DNA of 43,640 nucleotides from Deltaproteobacteria bacterium. GTDB lineage: Bacteria > Desulfobacterota > Desulfarculia > Adiutricales > Adiutricaceae. Positions within the stretch are counted from its first letter, which is position 1; each line of letters begins with the position of its first letter. Shown here piece by piece: positions 8,075 to 16,733 of this stretch. A model generated the notes under the pieces. It had not been told where the DNA came from. It did no database searches and was given only the letters and a program-made list of their open reading frames with translations. The position numbers and the translations under genes were made by a program. Location of the stretch: assembly GCA_031263525.1 (NCBI GenBank), contig JAISFP010000150.1:1-43640 (forward strand), given 5' to 3'.

Positions 8075-10123
8075 ATGTCCGACGATCCGGACGATTTCAC
8101 CGCAAGGATCATCCTCGGGTCCCTGGACAGGCAAGCCAAGGATCTCCTGGACGCCGGGGACCGCGCCGGGGCGCTGGAAATTTTACGGCGCGAGCGGGAT
8201 GAGGCCGCAAGGCTTCTCGGGCCGGACGCCCCGGAGCTCCTGAGTTCGGTCCACGACATGGCGGCGGTCATGCTCCTGGAGGGCGATCCGCAGGGAGCGG
8301 CGGAGATCCTCGCGCCCGCAATAGAGAAGCTCGCCGCAATCCTGGGGGACGGCCACGAGAATCATCCGGACTACCTGAAGTTCAGGGGATGTCACGGGAG
8401 GATTCTCTCGGCTCTTGGGGAGCACGGGCGCGCGGTGGAAATTCTCCTGGACGTGGCGGTCCGGCGTCTCGGGGTTCTGGACGAAGGAGACTTGTCGGCC
8501 CTGGGCGGCCTGCTCGATCTTGCCGCGGCTCAGAGGGCGGCCGGGGACTTGGCCGGGGCAGGAAAGACCTACGTCCGGGCGCGGCAGGCATGCTGGAAGC
8601 ACGTCGGAGCGCTCCACGAGCTCTCGTTCCAGGCAGTCGCGGGCGAGGCCGAATGTTTCCTGGCCCTGGGAGACATCGCGATCGCCGAGAAACGGTATCG
8701 GCACGTCTGCAGGCAAAAGCTTGAGCTCTTCGGTGACGGATCGGAAGAGGCCGCGCTGTGCAAGGTCAGCCTCGCGAGGATCCTCTCCTGGAACGGCAAG
8801 AAAGAGGAGGCTTCCGCGCTGCTGGAGCAGGCCCTCGGCATCCTGGAAAAGGGGCGCGGGCCCGGCTCCCCGGAGACGTCCGGTGCGCTCGCGGGACTGG
8901 CCGCGGCTCTCTCGGGCCTGGGCCGGCACGGGGAAGCCGTGGCGCTCATGAGGGAAAAGCTCGCTGACAGGGAAGGAAAGCTCGGGGCCGACCATGAGGC
9001 GACCCTGGCTGCCGCGCACTCTCTCGGCCTGACACTGGACGCGGCAGGCGAAAGCGAGCAGGCCAGGGCGATTTTCGAGAGGACGCTGGAGAGGTCGCGG
9101 GAGATTCTCGGGCCGAACCACGAGCTCGCCCTGATCGCCGCCAAAAGCTTCGGGACGGCCCTCATGGACGCGGGCGAGCTCGACCGGGCCGAGGAACTCT
9201 TCGGGATGAGCCTGGAGGGCCTGGGGGCCTTCTTCGGGCCGGACCACCCCGACGTCCGACAGGCCGGGGACAGCCTGGACGAGATTCGGCGCAGGCGCAT
9301 GCCCCGCGGGCACCCGGCCGGCAGGGGGAGCGGCATCGGCGGGACAGCGGCCATGCCGCCTCCGGGCGCGCCCCCTCCGCCCGAAGACAGGGAGGCCGCG
9401 AAGCCCCGCGCGACGGCCGAGAAGTTCAGGGCCCGGTCTGCGGCGGCCGTCGAGGCCAGGAAGGCTGTCCTGGGAGAGGATAACCCGGAGACGGTGTGGG
9501 CCGCCCTCGAGCTCTCCTGGGCCCTGATGGAACTGGGAGATCCCTTGGGAGCCGGCGACGTCTGCGCCTGGGCGGTCCCCGCGGCGGAGAAGGCCTTCGG
9601 CAGGGACAGCGAGATAACCCTCACGTTCCTGATGACCCAGGGCATGGCGCTCGGCCAAGCGCCAGATCCTGCCAGGGCGTGTCCGCCCTACGAGAAGGCT
9701 CTTGCCGGCTACGAGCGGCTTGAAGGGGCTGGCACCGAGAACTGGCTCGCGGCCGCCGGGTGCCTCGCCGCGGTCCACATGAGTACCGGCGAGTTCCAGG
9801 AGGCGGCGGACCTGCTCTCGGAGGCTGTTGCCGCCGGGGAGAAGGTCAACGGAACCGTCCATCCGCTGGTCGTGAACCTCTCGGCCAACCTCGGGGAGGC
9901 CCTCCTGCGTCTGGGCCGCCACGTCGAGGGCGCGGCGAGGCTCAGGCGGGCCCGCGAGATCATGGAGCGCGACCTGGGCCCCGGCGCCCAGCTCACGACG
10001 AGGGTCGGAGGACTCCTGGACGAGGCGCGGGCCGGTCTCCCGGAGCTCAGGCTGTCCTCCGGGGCCGAGGGGGCCGGCGGGTCTTCCGGGGAAAATGGGG
10101 ACGGCGGCCACGAGAAGTCGTGA
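8075..10123 (+). CDS. TPR repeat protein, paralogue 4
   Basis: 682 aa. Start ATG at 8075 behind a perfect AAGGAGG, spacing six. It has the same plan as paralogues 2 and 3: N-terminal TPR array (about 15-405), linker (about 408-435) and second array (about 440-660). Here the linker is Pro/Gly/Ala-rich with PPPGAPPPPE instead of Met-Gly. The tail is Gly/Glu-rich. It ends the cluster: beyond it the base composition drops sharply into AT-richer DNA. I see no terminator directly after the stop. The antisense ORF of more than 600 codons across this gene is a GC-bias shadow. Confidence 0.9.
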   Translation: MSDDPDDFTARIILGSLDRQAKDLLDAGDRAGALEILRRERDEAARLLGPDAPELLSSVHDMAAVMLLEGDPQGAAEILAPAIEKLAAILGDGHENHPDYLKFRGCHGRILSALGEHGRAVEILLDVAVRRLGVLDEGDLSALGGLLDLAAAQRAAGDLAGAGKTYVRARQACWKHVGALHELSFQAVAGEAECFLALGDIAIAEKRYRHVCRQKLELFGDGSEEAALCKVSLARILSWNGKKEEASALLEQALGILEKGRGPGSPETSGALAGLAAALSGLGRHGEAVALMREKLADREGKLGADHEATLAAAHSLGLTLDAAGESEQARAIFERTLERSREILGPNHELALIAAKSFGTALMDAGELDRAEELFGMSLEGLGAFFGPDHPDVRQAGDSLDEIRRRRMPRGHPAGRGSGIGGTAAMPPPGAPPPPEDREAAKPRATAEKFRARSAAAVEARKAVLGEDNPETVWAALELSWALMELGDPLGAGDVCAWAVPAAEKAFGRDSEITLTFLMTQGMALGQAPDPARACPPYEKALAGYERLEGAGTENWLAAAGCLAAVHMSTGEFQEAADLLSEAVAAGEKVNGTVHPLVVNLSANLGEALLRLGRHVEGAARLRRAREIMERDLGPGAQLTTRVGGLLDEARAGLPELRLSSGAEGAGGSSGENGDGGHEKS

Positions 10124-10188
10124 TGACCGGCGTCTTACGGGCGTCCAGCCGGAGAGTTCCGTAACTTGACGGTTGAAGGAGTAATAAG

Positions 10189-10524
10189 ATGATCCCCTTT
10201 AAGCATGAAGTTCAACTATATGCTGGACAAGCTGAAGCTGTCGTAAATCCTCTATTGAATTATTGCCGAAACGTCATACAATACAAGTAATATCATACAC
10301 ATCACGTTTGAGGTTCCAAAAAGGACACGGGAATTTGATGTCACTCATTTCGCATGTGAGCAGGGGCGAAATTTTTTGAACTGCCGTGTAGATTAGAATA
10401 TGGAACGTCAGATCATGCCAGTATGAGCGGACTTAATTGAACATGCTGAGTCAAATGGATACGCCGCTCTTCTTTGTGTATTCCTTGACGAAGAGGTGGT
10501 CACTGAATTCACGGAATATTTAGG
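10189..10524 (+). pseudogene. decayed coding remnant beginning with an intact 33-codon ORF
   Basis: A perfect AAGGAG (10176-10181) lies seven bases before the ATG at 10189, which opens a 33-codon ORF stopping at 10290 and starting MIPFKHEVQLYAGQAEAVV. Protein-like sequence then continues in other frames: ITFEVPKRTREFDVTHFACE in frame +1 to about 10395, and HAESNGYAALLCVFLDEEVV at about 10440-10500. This suggests one gene broken by two or three frameshifts. I do not recognise the family. The alternative is a genuine 33-aa peptide followed by non-coding DNA. It abuts the 3' end of the ATPase/nuclease gene on the other strand. Confidence 0.4.
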
Positions 10525-12348
10525 TCACTGTTTTTCAGTGTTTCCGGGTGGCAATTTGTTGGACTTCTTGCCGGAAGGGGATGGCTTTTCCTTTGCCGCC
10601 CTGTCCTCGATATTGACTGTTGTCTCTTGCCCGTCCTTTTGGAAAAGGCAGCCCACGACATTTCTCTCGGACTTGCCGATGGCGATGGACACAAGGATGG
10701 GATTTTTCGAGGCCAGCCCGCAGCCTCTGCTATGAATCTGGAGCATTCCTTCCCTGACAGCCTTGTCTGCGCCTTTTGCATTTTTAGAAATTTTTAGCTC
10801 GAAGACATAGGTAAAGTTATCGAAGAATGCTTCCAGATCGAGTATGCCAAGATTTTCCGACTTCTCGGGCGTGACTTTGGCCCCAGCCATCCACAGGCAG
10901 GATTGAAGCAGGGAACGGTAGTAGCTCTCTCCTCTCGATCTCTCAAGCTTATAAGCTAGCTTTGAAAACTGTTCATCGAGCGGAGATGCATCCAAATGAC
11001 GGCCAGTAAACGGCTGGATGATTTTCTTAAAAATTCCGACCACGACATTGCGAAACGCGTCCAGGTGATCAATGTAGCAAATCCCTGCCAACAGCCTGGA
11101 AAAGACACTTACCATACCGGAAATGTCAGCGGAAGCTAGATATCCGGCTAGTTCTTGTGCGGCAGCGTCAATGTCCCTCCGGTTGGAGTTGATGTTCAAC
11201 AGGAAAAGTTTGGAAATGGCCTCGCGGACCTCGAGGTTTGGATATTCCAATGCAAACGAATTTTCTTTGCCAATGTCTCTCAAGGTAAGATAGCCAGATT
11301 GGTAGAGGAAACCTTCAGGAGGCGTGGAATCAATTTCTCCGGGAAATCGTGCGAAAGAGCGGCTGACAGTCATGCCATGGAACTGATCCGGCGTTAATTC
11401 CTTGTCCATTAAAAATTTTCTGATGAGCGTAATTGATCCAGATTCCATCCAGAAATTTTCGAACACCTTGTCATGAAACATGCTGAGTATTGAAAAAGGA
11501 TTGTACAAGAGCTGTCTGCCATCGAAAGAAAAGCCGTTGTATCGGTCCTTGATGGTTTTTAAAAGGTTATCTTCGCTAATCTTGAGTTTGTCTGCTGTTT
11601 CAGTTATGAATGGTAAAAAATTTTCTTCCAATTCCTTCTGTGTATAGCCTATGAAAGCGCTATACTTTGACGAGAGCGATATGTCGATTAGATTGTTGAG
11701 CTTTGAAAATACACCCATCCTGTTAAATTTAGTTATGCCGGTGATGAAAGCCATCTCGATTTCGTCTTCAGCTGATTTGATTACCGAGAAAAAATCTTGC
11801 ATGATGGTTCGTCTGTCGGATATAAGTTTAGAGTCGAAAAATTCGGCAGTTTTTCCTAAAAGATCTATAACCGGAGTATCGTATTCATCAATCAGGAGTA
11901 TTACTTGTTTTCCATATAATTTGTGAACGTCTCTCAGAAGAGTGTGAAAGGCAATCGCATAATTGTCACCATGCAAGGAAACATTATGTCTTTCCGCGTT
12001 AATTTTAAGAATGAAATTGATATTTTGCAACAACATGTCTGTGCTAATCCCAGGCGCTGCAATGGAAAAATCCAGGCGAATGACAGGGCGAACAAAGAAA
12101 TCTGGGGAGCACATAAATTTTTCTGCCGCAAGTCCTCGGAAAAGATCGACTCTTCCAGAGCAGAAGGCATCGAAGGCCCTGAGCGTTAGAGATTTTCCGA
12201 AACGGCGGGGCCGGGCGTAAAAAATAAATGGACCTTCATTTAACAAATCGGGGAAATACATCGTCTTGTCGACGTAAACGAAATTTTTCTGCCTCAGAAT
12301 CTCAAAATTTGTGACTCCGACAGGAAGAGGCGGGAAATTATCAGACAT
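10525..12348 (-). CDS. AAA-ATPase-like / PD-(D/E)XK nuclease fusion protein (DUF1703 type)
   Basis: 607 aa. The N-terminal AAA-ATPase-like domain (Pfam AAA-ATPase_like) starts with LPVGVTNFEILRQ, has the family's Walker A variant ARPRRFGKSL at 45-54 and a Walker B motif ILLIDEYDTPV at about 150-160. The C-terminal third matches the PDDEXK_9 nuclease domain: an acidic residue in GILDLEAF, then ELK at 517-519 and a downstream Gln (MLQIHS). The last 30 residues are a low-complexity basic tail. The family is widespread and highly paralogous in anaerobes; its role is unknown, with mobile-element or defence-related functions suspected. Start ATG at 12348; the SD is weak (TAGGG, spacing seven). Base composition is much more AT-rich than the flanking housekeeping genes, so acquisition by transfer is likely. 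A promoter candidate lies about 105 bp upstream. Confidence 0.9.
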   Translation of the reverse strand: MSDNFPPLPVGVTNFEILRQKNFVYVDKTMYFPDLLNEGPFIFYARPRRFGKSLTLRAFDAFCSGRVDLFRGLAAEKFMCSPDFFVRPVIRLDFSIAAPGISTDMLLQNINFILKINAERHNVSLHGDNYAIAFHTLLRDVHKLYGKQVILLIDEYDTPVIDLLGKTAEFFDSKLISDRRTIMQDFFSVIKSAEDEIEMAFITGITKFNRMGVFSKLNNLIDISLSSKYSAFIGYTQKELEENFLPFITETADKLKISEDNLLKTIKDRYNGFSFDGRQLLYNPFSILSMFHDKVFENFWMESGSITLIRKFLMDKELTPDQFHGMTVSRSFARFPGEIDSTPPEGFLYQSGYLTLRDIGKENSFALEYPNLEVREAISKLFLLNINSNRRDIDAAAQELAGYLASADISGMVSVFSRLLAGICYIDHLDAFRNVVVGIFKKIIQPFTGRHLDASPLDEQFSKLAYKLERSRGESYYRSLLQSCLWMAGAKVTPEKSENLGILDLEAFFDNFTYVFELKISKNAKGADKAVREGMLQIHSRGCGLASKNPILVSIAIGKSERNVVGCLFQKDGQETTVNIEDRAAKEKPSPSGKKSNKLPPGNTEKQ

Positions 12349-12453
12349 GATATTACCCTACCTTTCAGCCATAATCCTTCCAAAAAGTCTGCGACACGTA
12401 AGGAAATTCAAGAACTGTCCAGAACAACCGGAGTCCTGTACAATACATAAATT

Positions 12454-12482
12454 AATATACAGTATTATTGAATTTAAATCAA
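12454..12482 (-). promoter_or_regulatory. sigma70-type promoter candidate for the ATPase/nuclease gene
   Basis: On the minus strand: TTGATT (12477-12482), 17-bp spacer, TATATT (12454-12459, five of six consensus bases). It points into the gene starting at 12348. The region is AT-rich, so chance matches are more likely than elsewhere in the window. Confidence 0.4.
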
Positions 12483-12946
12483 CACTTTAATTATTAGTAC
12501 ACTCAAATTGCAATAATTACATCGTCTAAAGTTCGACATCCTGTATTTTGCGATCAACAGCTACTATATAAAGTTGATACATCATCACGTCCACCTGTAA
12601 CTCTACCCCCCCTCCTCCTCCATATTTGTAAAGAGCTAGTGTGCAGCTGCAAAAGTACGTGTTGTTATAATTATGTATGATTATGCCTAGTTATATTGCT
12701 CGTTTTCCGTATCCATTCACAGTTGAAGGCTACTCAGCCCCTCTCCGGGACTTGGGCGGCCTTCGGCCACGATCAAGATGGCCTTCCTCGGGACTGGGGC
12801 GGCCCTCGACTTTTTTAGATGGATTTCCATCCGGCCAGGGGTGGGACGGTCCTCAGCTACGGTCAAAAATCCCCAGCGGGACCAGGGCGGCCTTTTGCTG
12901 GACGCATTGCAACCCTTCCCTAGGAAACGGGTGTATTTCGCCGTGA
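12483..12946. other. AT-rich spacer, then degenerate GC-rich repeats
   Basis: 12483-12720 is AT-rich with no gene. 12725-12900 has a degenerate repeat (CGGGACTTGGGCGGCC-like blocks about 45-50 bp apart). No coding sequence is supported. The GC-rich block abuts the transposase remnant and may be a former element boundary. Confidence 0.5.
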
Positions 12947-13297
12947 ACGGATACTGAACAGATACCGATATTCGTCCTCAAGGAGGACTTGAGGCAGCTC
13001 TGGACCAGGAGGTCGAAGGTGGAGGCGGAGGCGGCCCTCAAGAACTGGTTGACCACTGCCAGGGAGTCGGGAGACCCGGCAATCATAAAGCTGGCCAACA
13101 CCATTGAGAAGCACAGCGTTAACATATTGAACTTCTATGACTTCAAGATTTCCACCGGGAAGCTTGAGGGCATCAACGGCAGGATCAGGCGAAAGATCGC
13201 GCAGGCCTACGGTTACCGCGACCTGAACCTTCTGAAGAGGTTGATACTGGCCATCAGGCTATTTCAGCCGAAGAGGAACATGCCTATCCTCAGCTGA
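12947..13297 (+). pseudogene. ISL3-family transposase, C-terminal remnant
   Basis: The open frame runs from the stop at 12944-12946 to 13297, about 116 codons. The C-terminal part has the ISL3 DDE transposase signature TGKLEGINGRIRRKIAQAYG followed by YRDLNLLKRLIL, where the family has the final catalytic Glu and an R..YG.R motif. Everything upstream, including the zinc-finger/HTH region and the first two catalytic Asp residues, is missing, so it cannot be active. A TTG at 12989 is the only start codon near the beginning. It sits inside the AT-rich accessory island. Confidence 0.75.
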
Positions 13298-13800
13298 ATT
13301 TGACAATATGATTTGCCAACATTGGCAAAACCATATACTATTTGAGGTGATCCAAACTGTTCTGATACTACAATTTCAGGTTAGATAAGGATAGCTATAT
13401 ACAAAACTACAGATTTATCCATAATAATTTCAAGTCAATTTCAATCTCGTTAATTAGACTTCTAACGAAAACATGTAAATTATAAAGCTAATCACAAGAA
13501 ACTAGATATTGTGTTATGTGTTGACATTTAGTTTGAAAGATGTGTACTAGAGGCCGTTTTTCAAAAAATAATAAATTTGATAAATTTATTAAGCCAAAGA
13601 TAATAAGATGCCCAGAATATCTAAGGTGTTATGCGAAAATTTATTTAATAAATTGAATTCCCGCCCGCAGACGTCGCCCCCCCCCACCCATGCATTGTTG
13701 TGAAGACCCAGAAATTCTTGACATTCAACCATATAAAAAACACTTAACTTTCATACGTGTCATAAAGATATGTGCGTGGCGGGATGACAGAGGCAAGAAT
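13298..13800. other. AT-rich gene-less stretch with a perfect palindrome
   Basis: About 500 bp, strongly AT-rich, with no credible gene. A perfect 8-bp stem with 2-nt loop (TTTGCCAA-CA-TTGGCAAA) lies at 13312-13329, 15 bp after the transposase remnant. It has no T-run, so it could be an IS end or an operator rather than a terminator. The stretch ends in a C10 homopolymer run near 13677-13686. Confidence 0.6.
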
Positions 13801-15156
13801 TTAAGAACTGTAACTTCCGACAACGCAGAGGAAATTATCTTCAGAAACACTGGCCCTTTCTCCGCTCAGTGTGCTGTCATAAGAATAGATGCGGGAAGGA
13901 ATCTTGCTGTGGCGGACCTTCAACTTGAAGCCAGAATTGAACGTTTCGCTGTTGTAATGCTTTTCGATGGCTCCGTAGCATATGTCGTCTGAAATTGTGA
14001 GAAATCCTCCCCGGACAAGATCGATATAGGAATCCGTGTACGAGGAGTTCTTGTAATAGTAGTTAGTCTCGGCTTTGGCTACTGCTTCGTATGCCGCCTT
14101 GGCCCTGCCGTCTGCGTCAGCAGGAGACGAGGGAGTGCCTGTGCCAGAAGCGGCAGCGGAATCTGAAGGCGTTTGTGAAGCTGAAGTTCCGTCAGATGAA
14201 AACGAGCCGCCAGACGCCGGTTCAGCAGATTTAGGGGCAGTCGGTGTATCAGCTGCTGGCGAAGAAGGCGGGGCGGCAGGCGTGGCCGGGATAACCTTGG
14301 GTTTTGCTCTTTTGGAACCGTTCAAGCAGTCAATATTGATACCTCCAGATGAAATTTTAGCCCCATCTCTTGGAGCATAGACTAAGCCGTAAGGATATTC
14401 ATTCGAATTAACATGATGGAAATAAAATCTGAAAAAATTTTCGTCATTAGCGACATATTGTCTGAGTTCTATCTCAGAGTAACATATCGAATCGTAAAGA
14501 TGGGCCCCCCATTCGACAAGCTCTTCGTAACTTGTCGTGTAACGCTTGTGCTGAGCAAATATTTCATTCTCTGCATCAGCTATAGTCTGGTAGACATCTT
14601 TAAATTTTGGAATTTGAAGATTTACATTTGCAACAGTCTCTTCACTCGGTCCAGCTTCATAACTCGGCTTTCCGTTAATTGAAACGCAACCAATGCCAGA
14701 AACTTCAGCCAAGTATGGAGTGTCTTTAGTGTTGCTGTAATATGAGTAGGCTATTGGAAACCTGTCTCTGTCAGGAGAACCGACAGAGAAATGGTAACTG
14801 GTATTGGAATTTTGCAAGACAATCGGACCGTAACACAGGTCAGGATCAAGAACTAGGCCGGCTTTCGCCACAAGCGTCTGGTGACTTGTGGCGTACCGGC
14901 CATTTTGAGAAAAGAATGCGTCTTCGGCAGCGGCAATGGCTTCTGCCGAATTGAATATAGCAGTTTCCAGCATGAACACTGGCGGCTCGAAGATCGGAGA
15001 GGACACGCTGGCAGTCGGCTCCGGCGAGTATTCGTCTTCGGAAGGCATGATGTCGAATCCGAAAAAGGGCAGTATGCTCAAGAAAATCAGGGCAAGAAAC
15101 TCCAGGATGGCATAGCCTGTCCTGTTTCCGTTCAGGCGCGAAGGGTTTGCACTCAT
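13801..15156 (-). CDS. prepilin-like protein with three tandem pilin-like head domains
   Basis: 451 aa from the ATG at 15156, chosen because GAGG sits five bases upstream and it gives a class III signal: 14-residue leader ending in Gly14, then Tyr15, then Glu19 (RTG|YAILEF) followed by a hydrophobic helix (15-35). G|(F/Y)xxxE is the prepilin-peptidase rule. The rest is three copies of a pilin-like head at about 66-163, 188-282 and 352-451. Each opens with an Ala/Glu helix and a Y-T-S-L motif (AAAEDAFFSQNGRYATS; ADAENEIFAQHKRYTTS; AKAETNYYYKNSSYTDS), then a CY motif (C108, C225, C393), and ends with a second Cys (C157, C277, C444), as in the disulfide-closed D-region of type IV pilins. A Ser/Pro/Ala linker (about 285-348) precedes the third head. 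Pilins normally have one head; three in one chain is unusual. Probably one unit with the DUF4234-like gene 166 bp upstream. Confidence 0.75.
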   Translation of the reverse strand: MSANPSRLNGNRTGYAILEFLALIFLSILPFFGFDIMPSEDEYSPEPTASVSSPIFEPPVFMLETAIFNSAEAIAAAEDAFFSQNGRYATSHQTLVAKAGLVLDPDLCYGPIVLQNSNTSYHFSVGSPDRDRFPIAYSYYSNTKDTPYLAEVSGIGCVSINGKPSYEAGPSEETVANVNLQIPKFKDVYQTIADAENEIFAQHKRYTTSYEELVEWGAHLYDSICYSEIELRQYVANDENFFRFYFHHVNSNEYPYGLVYAPRDGAKISSGGINIDCLNGSKRAKPKVIPATPAAPPSSPAADTPTAPKSAEPASGGSFSSDGTSASQTPSDSAAASGTGTPSSPADADGRAKAAYEAVAKAETNYYYKNSSYTDSYIDLVRGGFLTISDDICYGAIEKHYNSETFNSGFKLKVRHSKIPSRIYSYDSTLSGERASVSEDNFLCVVGSYSS

Positions 15157-15322
15157 TTTGACCTCGCATAAAGGGTCATGACGGGTAATGCCGTTCGGAG
15201 GAGACCGGCGAAAGATTCCAGATTCCTGGCGCTGAAAACTTCCTAGCCAGGCAGGAATCTTGAAGCCGTCATTGCCAGACGGCAAGTCACATGCTTCTGC
15301 AACGCCTCAGTCGCGGAGATGG

Positions 15323-16285
15323 CTAAGAGACATCGTTCCCGCTGGAGTTCTGGCGGTGGACGGATGAGGGAGCCGACTGTTCCGTCTGCTGCTGAGGTCC
15401 CTGAACCGGGGGCTGGCCGAACGGCGCCGGGGAACCGGGCTGGGGGGGCTGGCCGAACGCCGCCGGGGAACCGGGCTGGGCGGGCTGGCCGAACGGCGAC
15501 TGGGAGCCGGCCTGGGCGGTCTGGCCGAACGGCGACTGGGAGCCGGCCTGGGGTGGCTGGCCGAACGGTGCCGGGGAACCGGGGTGGGCGGGCAGGTCGA
15601 ACGGCGACTGGGAGCCGGCCTGGGCGGGCAGGTCGAACGGCGACTGGGAGCCGGCCTGGGGTGGCTGTCCGAACCCCGCCGGTGAGCCGGCCTGGGCGGG
15701 CTGGCCGAACGGCGACTGGGAGCCGGCCTGGGGTGGCTGTCCGAACCCCGCCGATGAGCCGGCCTGGGGTGGCTGTCCGAACCCCGCCGGTGAGCCGGGT
15801 TGGGGGGACTGCATGGCGGAAAAATGAGTGCCGTGGCCCTGCCCCGTGGTTAGAATGTTGGCTTTGCGTACGAGATAGTAGGCATAGAAACCTTGGAAAA
15901 GAACCGCAAGGAGCGGATTGACCTTGACCTGCAGTCCGATGACGGAAAGATACTCCCTTATCTTTCGTCCAAGAATCACGAATGCCGTTGTCTGCCAGGC
16001 GATTGAAAGAACCAGGAGAATATTGCAGACGTAAGGGATGATGTCGCCTTCTGGGGAGGAGAGGGCTTCGGACAGGATTGTAGACCAAAAGTAAAAGGCG
16101 ACGGCCAAGACCATGATCCAGCATGGAAACCGCCTGTGAAGTCTCCCGGTCCTGTTCAGGCTTTCTCCCAGCGACAGGTTCCAGTGGAAGTAGACGAAAG
16201 AGAAAGTGAAAAAAGAGAGCAGGATGAACTTCAGCAAGCCTTTCCTGGTATCAGGGTTTTCGGGGAAGGCTGATGCCGGTGCCAT
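15323..16285 (-). CDS. DUF4234-like membrane protein with Gln/Pro/Gly repeat tail
   Basis: 320 aa from the ATG at 16285, preferred over an upstream TTG because GGAGG lies six bases before it. The N-terminal half carries four predicted membrane helices (about residues 15-35, 52-72, 80-102, 115-138) and resembles DUF4234 (GLLKFILLSFFTF at the start of helix 1). The C-terminal half is about 12 units of a 12-residue repeat (FGQPPQAGSQSP and variants such as FDLPAQAG). Such Pro/Gln/Gly tails are seen in SHOCT/DUF4234-type envelope proteins, but no function is established. A strong promoter candidate lies at 16426-16454. The prepilin-like gene follows in the same direction. Confidence 0.75.
   Translation of the reverse strand: MAPASAFPENPDTRKGLLKFILLSFFTFSFVYFHWNLSLGESLNRTGRLHRRFPCWIMVLAVAFYFWSTILSEALSSPEGDIIPYVCNILLVLSIAWQTTAFVILGRKIREYLSVIGLQVKVNPLLAVLFQGFYAYYLVRKANILTTGQGHGTHFSAMQSPQPGSPAGFGQPPQAGSSAGFGQPPQAGSQSPFGQPAQAGSPAGFGQPPQAGSQSPFDLPAQAGSQSPFDLPAHPGSPAPFGQPPQAGSQSPFGQTAQAGSQSPFGQPAQPGSPAAFGQPPQPGSPAPFGQPPVQGPQQQTEQSAPSSVHRQNSSGNDVS
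15389..15815 (-). repeat. in-frame 36-bp array encoding FGQPPQAG repeats
   Basis: About twelve 36-bp units within the DUF4234-like gene, each encoding FG(Q/L)P(P/A)(Q/H)(A/P)GS plus three variable residues. The period is a multiple of three, so copy-number change would alter tail length without a frameshift. The opposite strand is also open across it, which produces spurious ORFs. Confidence 0.93.
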
Positions 16286-16425
16286 GCAGTGCCTCCATGC
16301 TTTTGACAGATTTAGCGCTCCGACCGACAAGTCCTGATCCAGCCATGCCTTAATGCCTTCCGCAGGGCCGGGGTAAGGGGCTGAACAGAAATCGGGACCA
16401 AGCTAGACGAGTTGAGACTTTGTCA

Positions 16426-16454
16426 AATGTATCCGAACTAGTTGACTTTGTCAA
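16426..16454 (-). promoter_or_regulatory. sigma70-type promoter with duplicated box, upstream of the DUF4234-like gene
   Basis: On the minus strand: perfect TTGACA (16449-16454), 17-bp spacer, TACATT (16426-16431). The sequence GACTTTGTCAAAT occurs twice in direct orientation (16416-16428 and 16444-16456), 28 bp apart. One copy covers the -35 box and the other the -10 box, as expected of an operator pair. It would give a leader of about 135 nt. Confidence 0.5.
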
Positions 16455-16589
16455 ATAAACTTTGCCCCAGGGGTATGGATTGCGAAATCAAAACAGTCGG
16501 ATGATTCGGAGGAGATAGGAAAGGAAGGTCAACCTGTTGGCAGCGGTCACGGCAGCGGCAATACGCTCACTGTCACGTTCTTGAGCCAG

Positions 16590-16733
16590 TATTACCCGTT
16601 TAATCCAATGTCGGGATTTGGACATCAGTATAGGCGTGGAAAAGTCGGTTAACCCCCATCCCTGGCATCTGCTCGCTATGATTCTGTACTGAAATATGGA
16701 AGAAGATTCCGACATTTGGTTAAACGGGTTATA
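16590..16733 (-). mobile_element. MITE family 1, copy 1 (TA-flanked, 144 bp)
   Basis: Begins TATTACCCGTTTAA and ends with the near-complement TTAAACGGGTTATA; terminal inverted repeats of about 28 bp enclose about 90 bp. Two relatives lie at 24695-24839 and 29611-29756. Internal blocks (GGAAGAAGATTCCGACA) show that this copy is inverted relative to the other two. TA at both outer ends fits Tc1/mariner/IS630-type insertion. It encodes no protein. Confidence 0.88.

Noticed and set aside
8183-10111. 642-codon minus-strand ORF across TPR paralogue 4 (and similar antisense ORFs over the other paralogues)
   Set aside because: Long antisense frames are expected opposite GC-rich codons; the plus-strand frame has the TPR pattern, SD and paralogues.
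15157-15285. Longer N-terminus of the prepilin-like protein starting at 15285
   Set aside because: The ATG at 15156 has a good SD and places the prepilin peptidase site 14 residues from the start; the extension would bury it.
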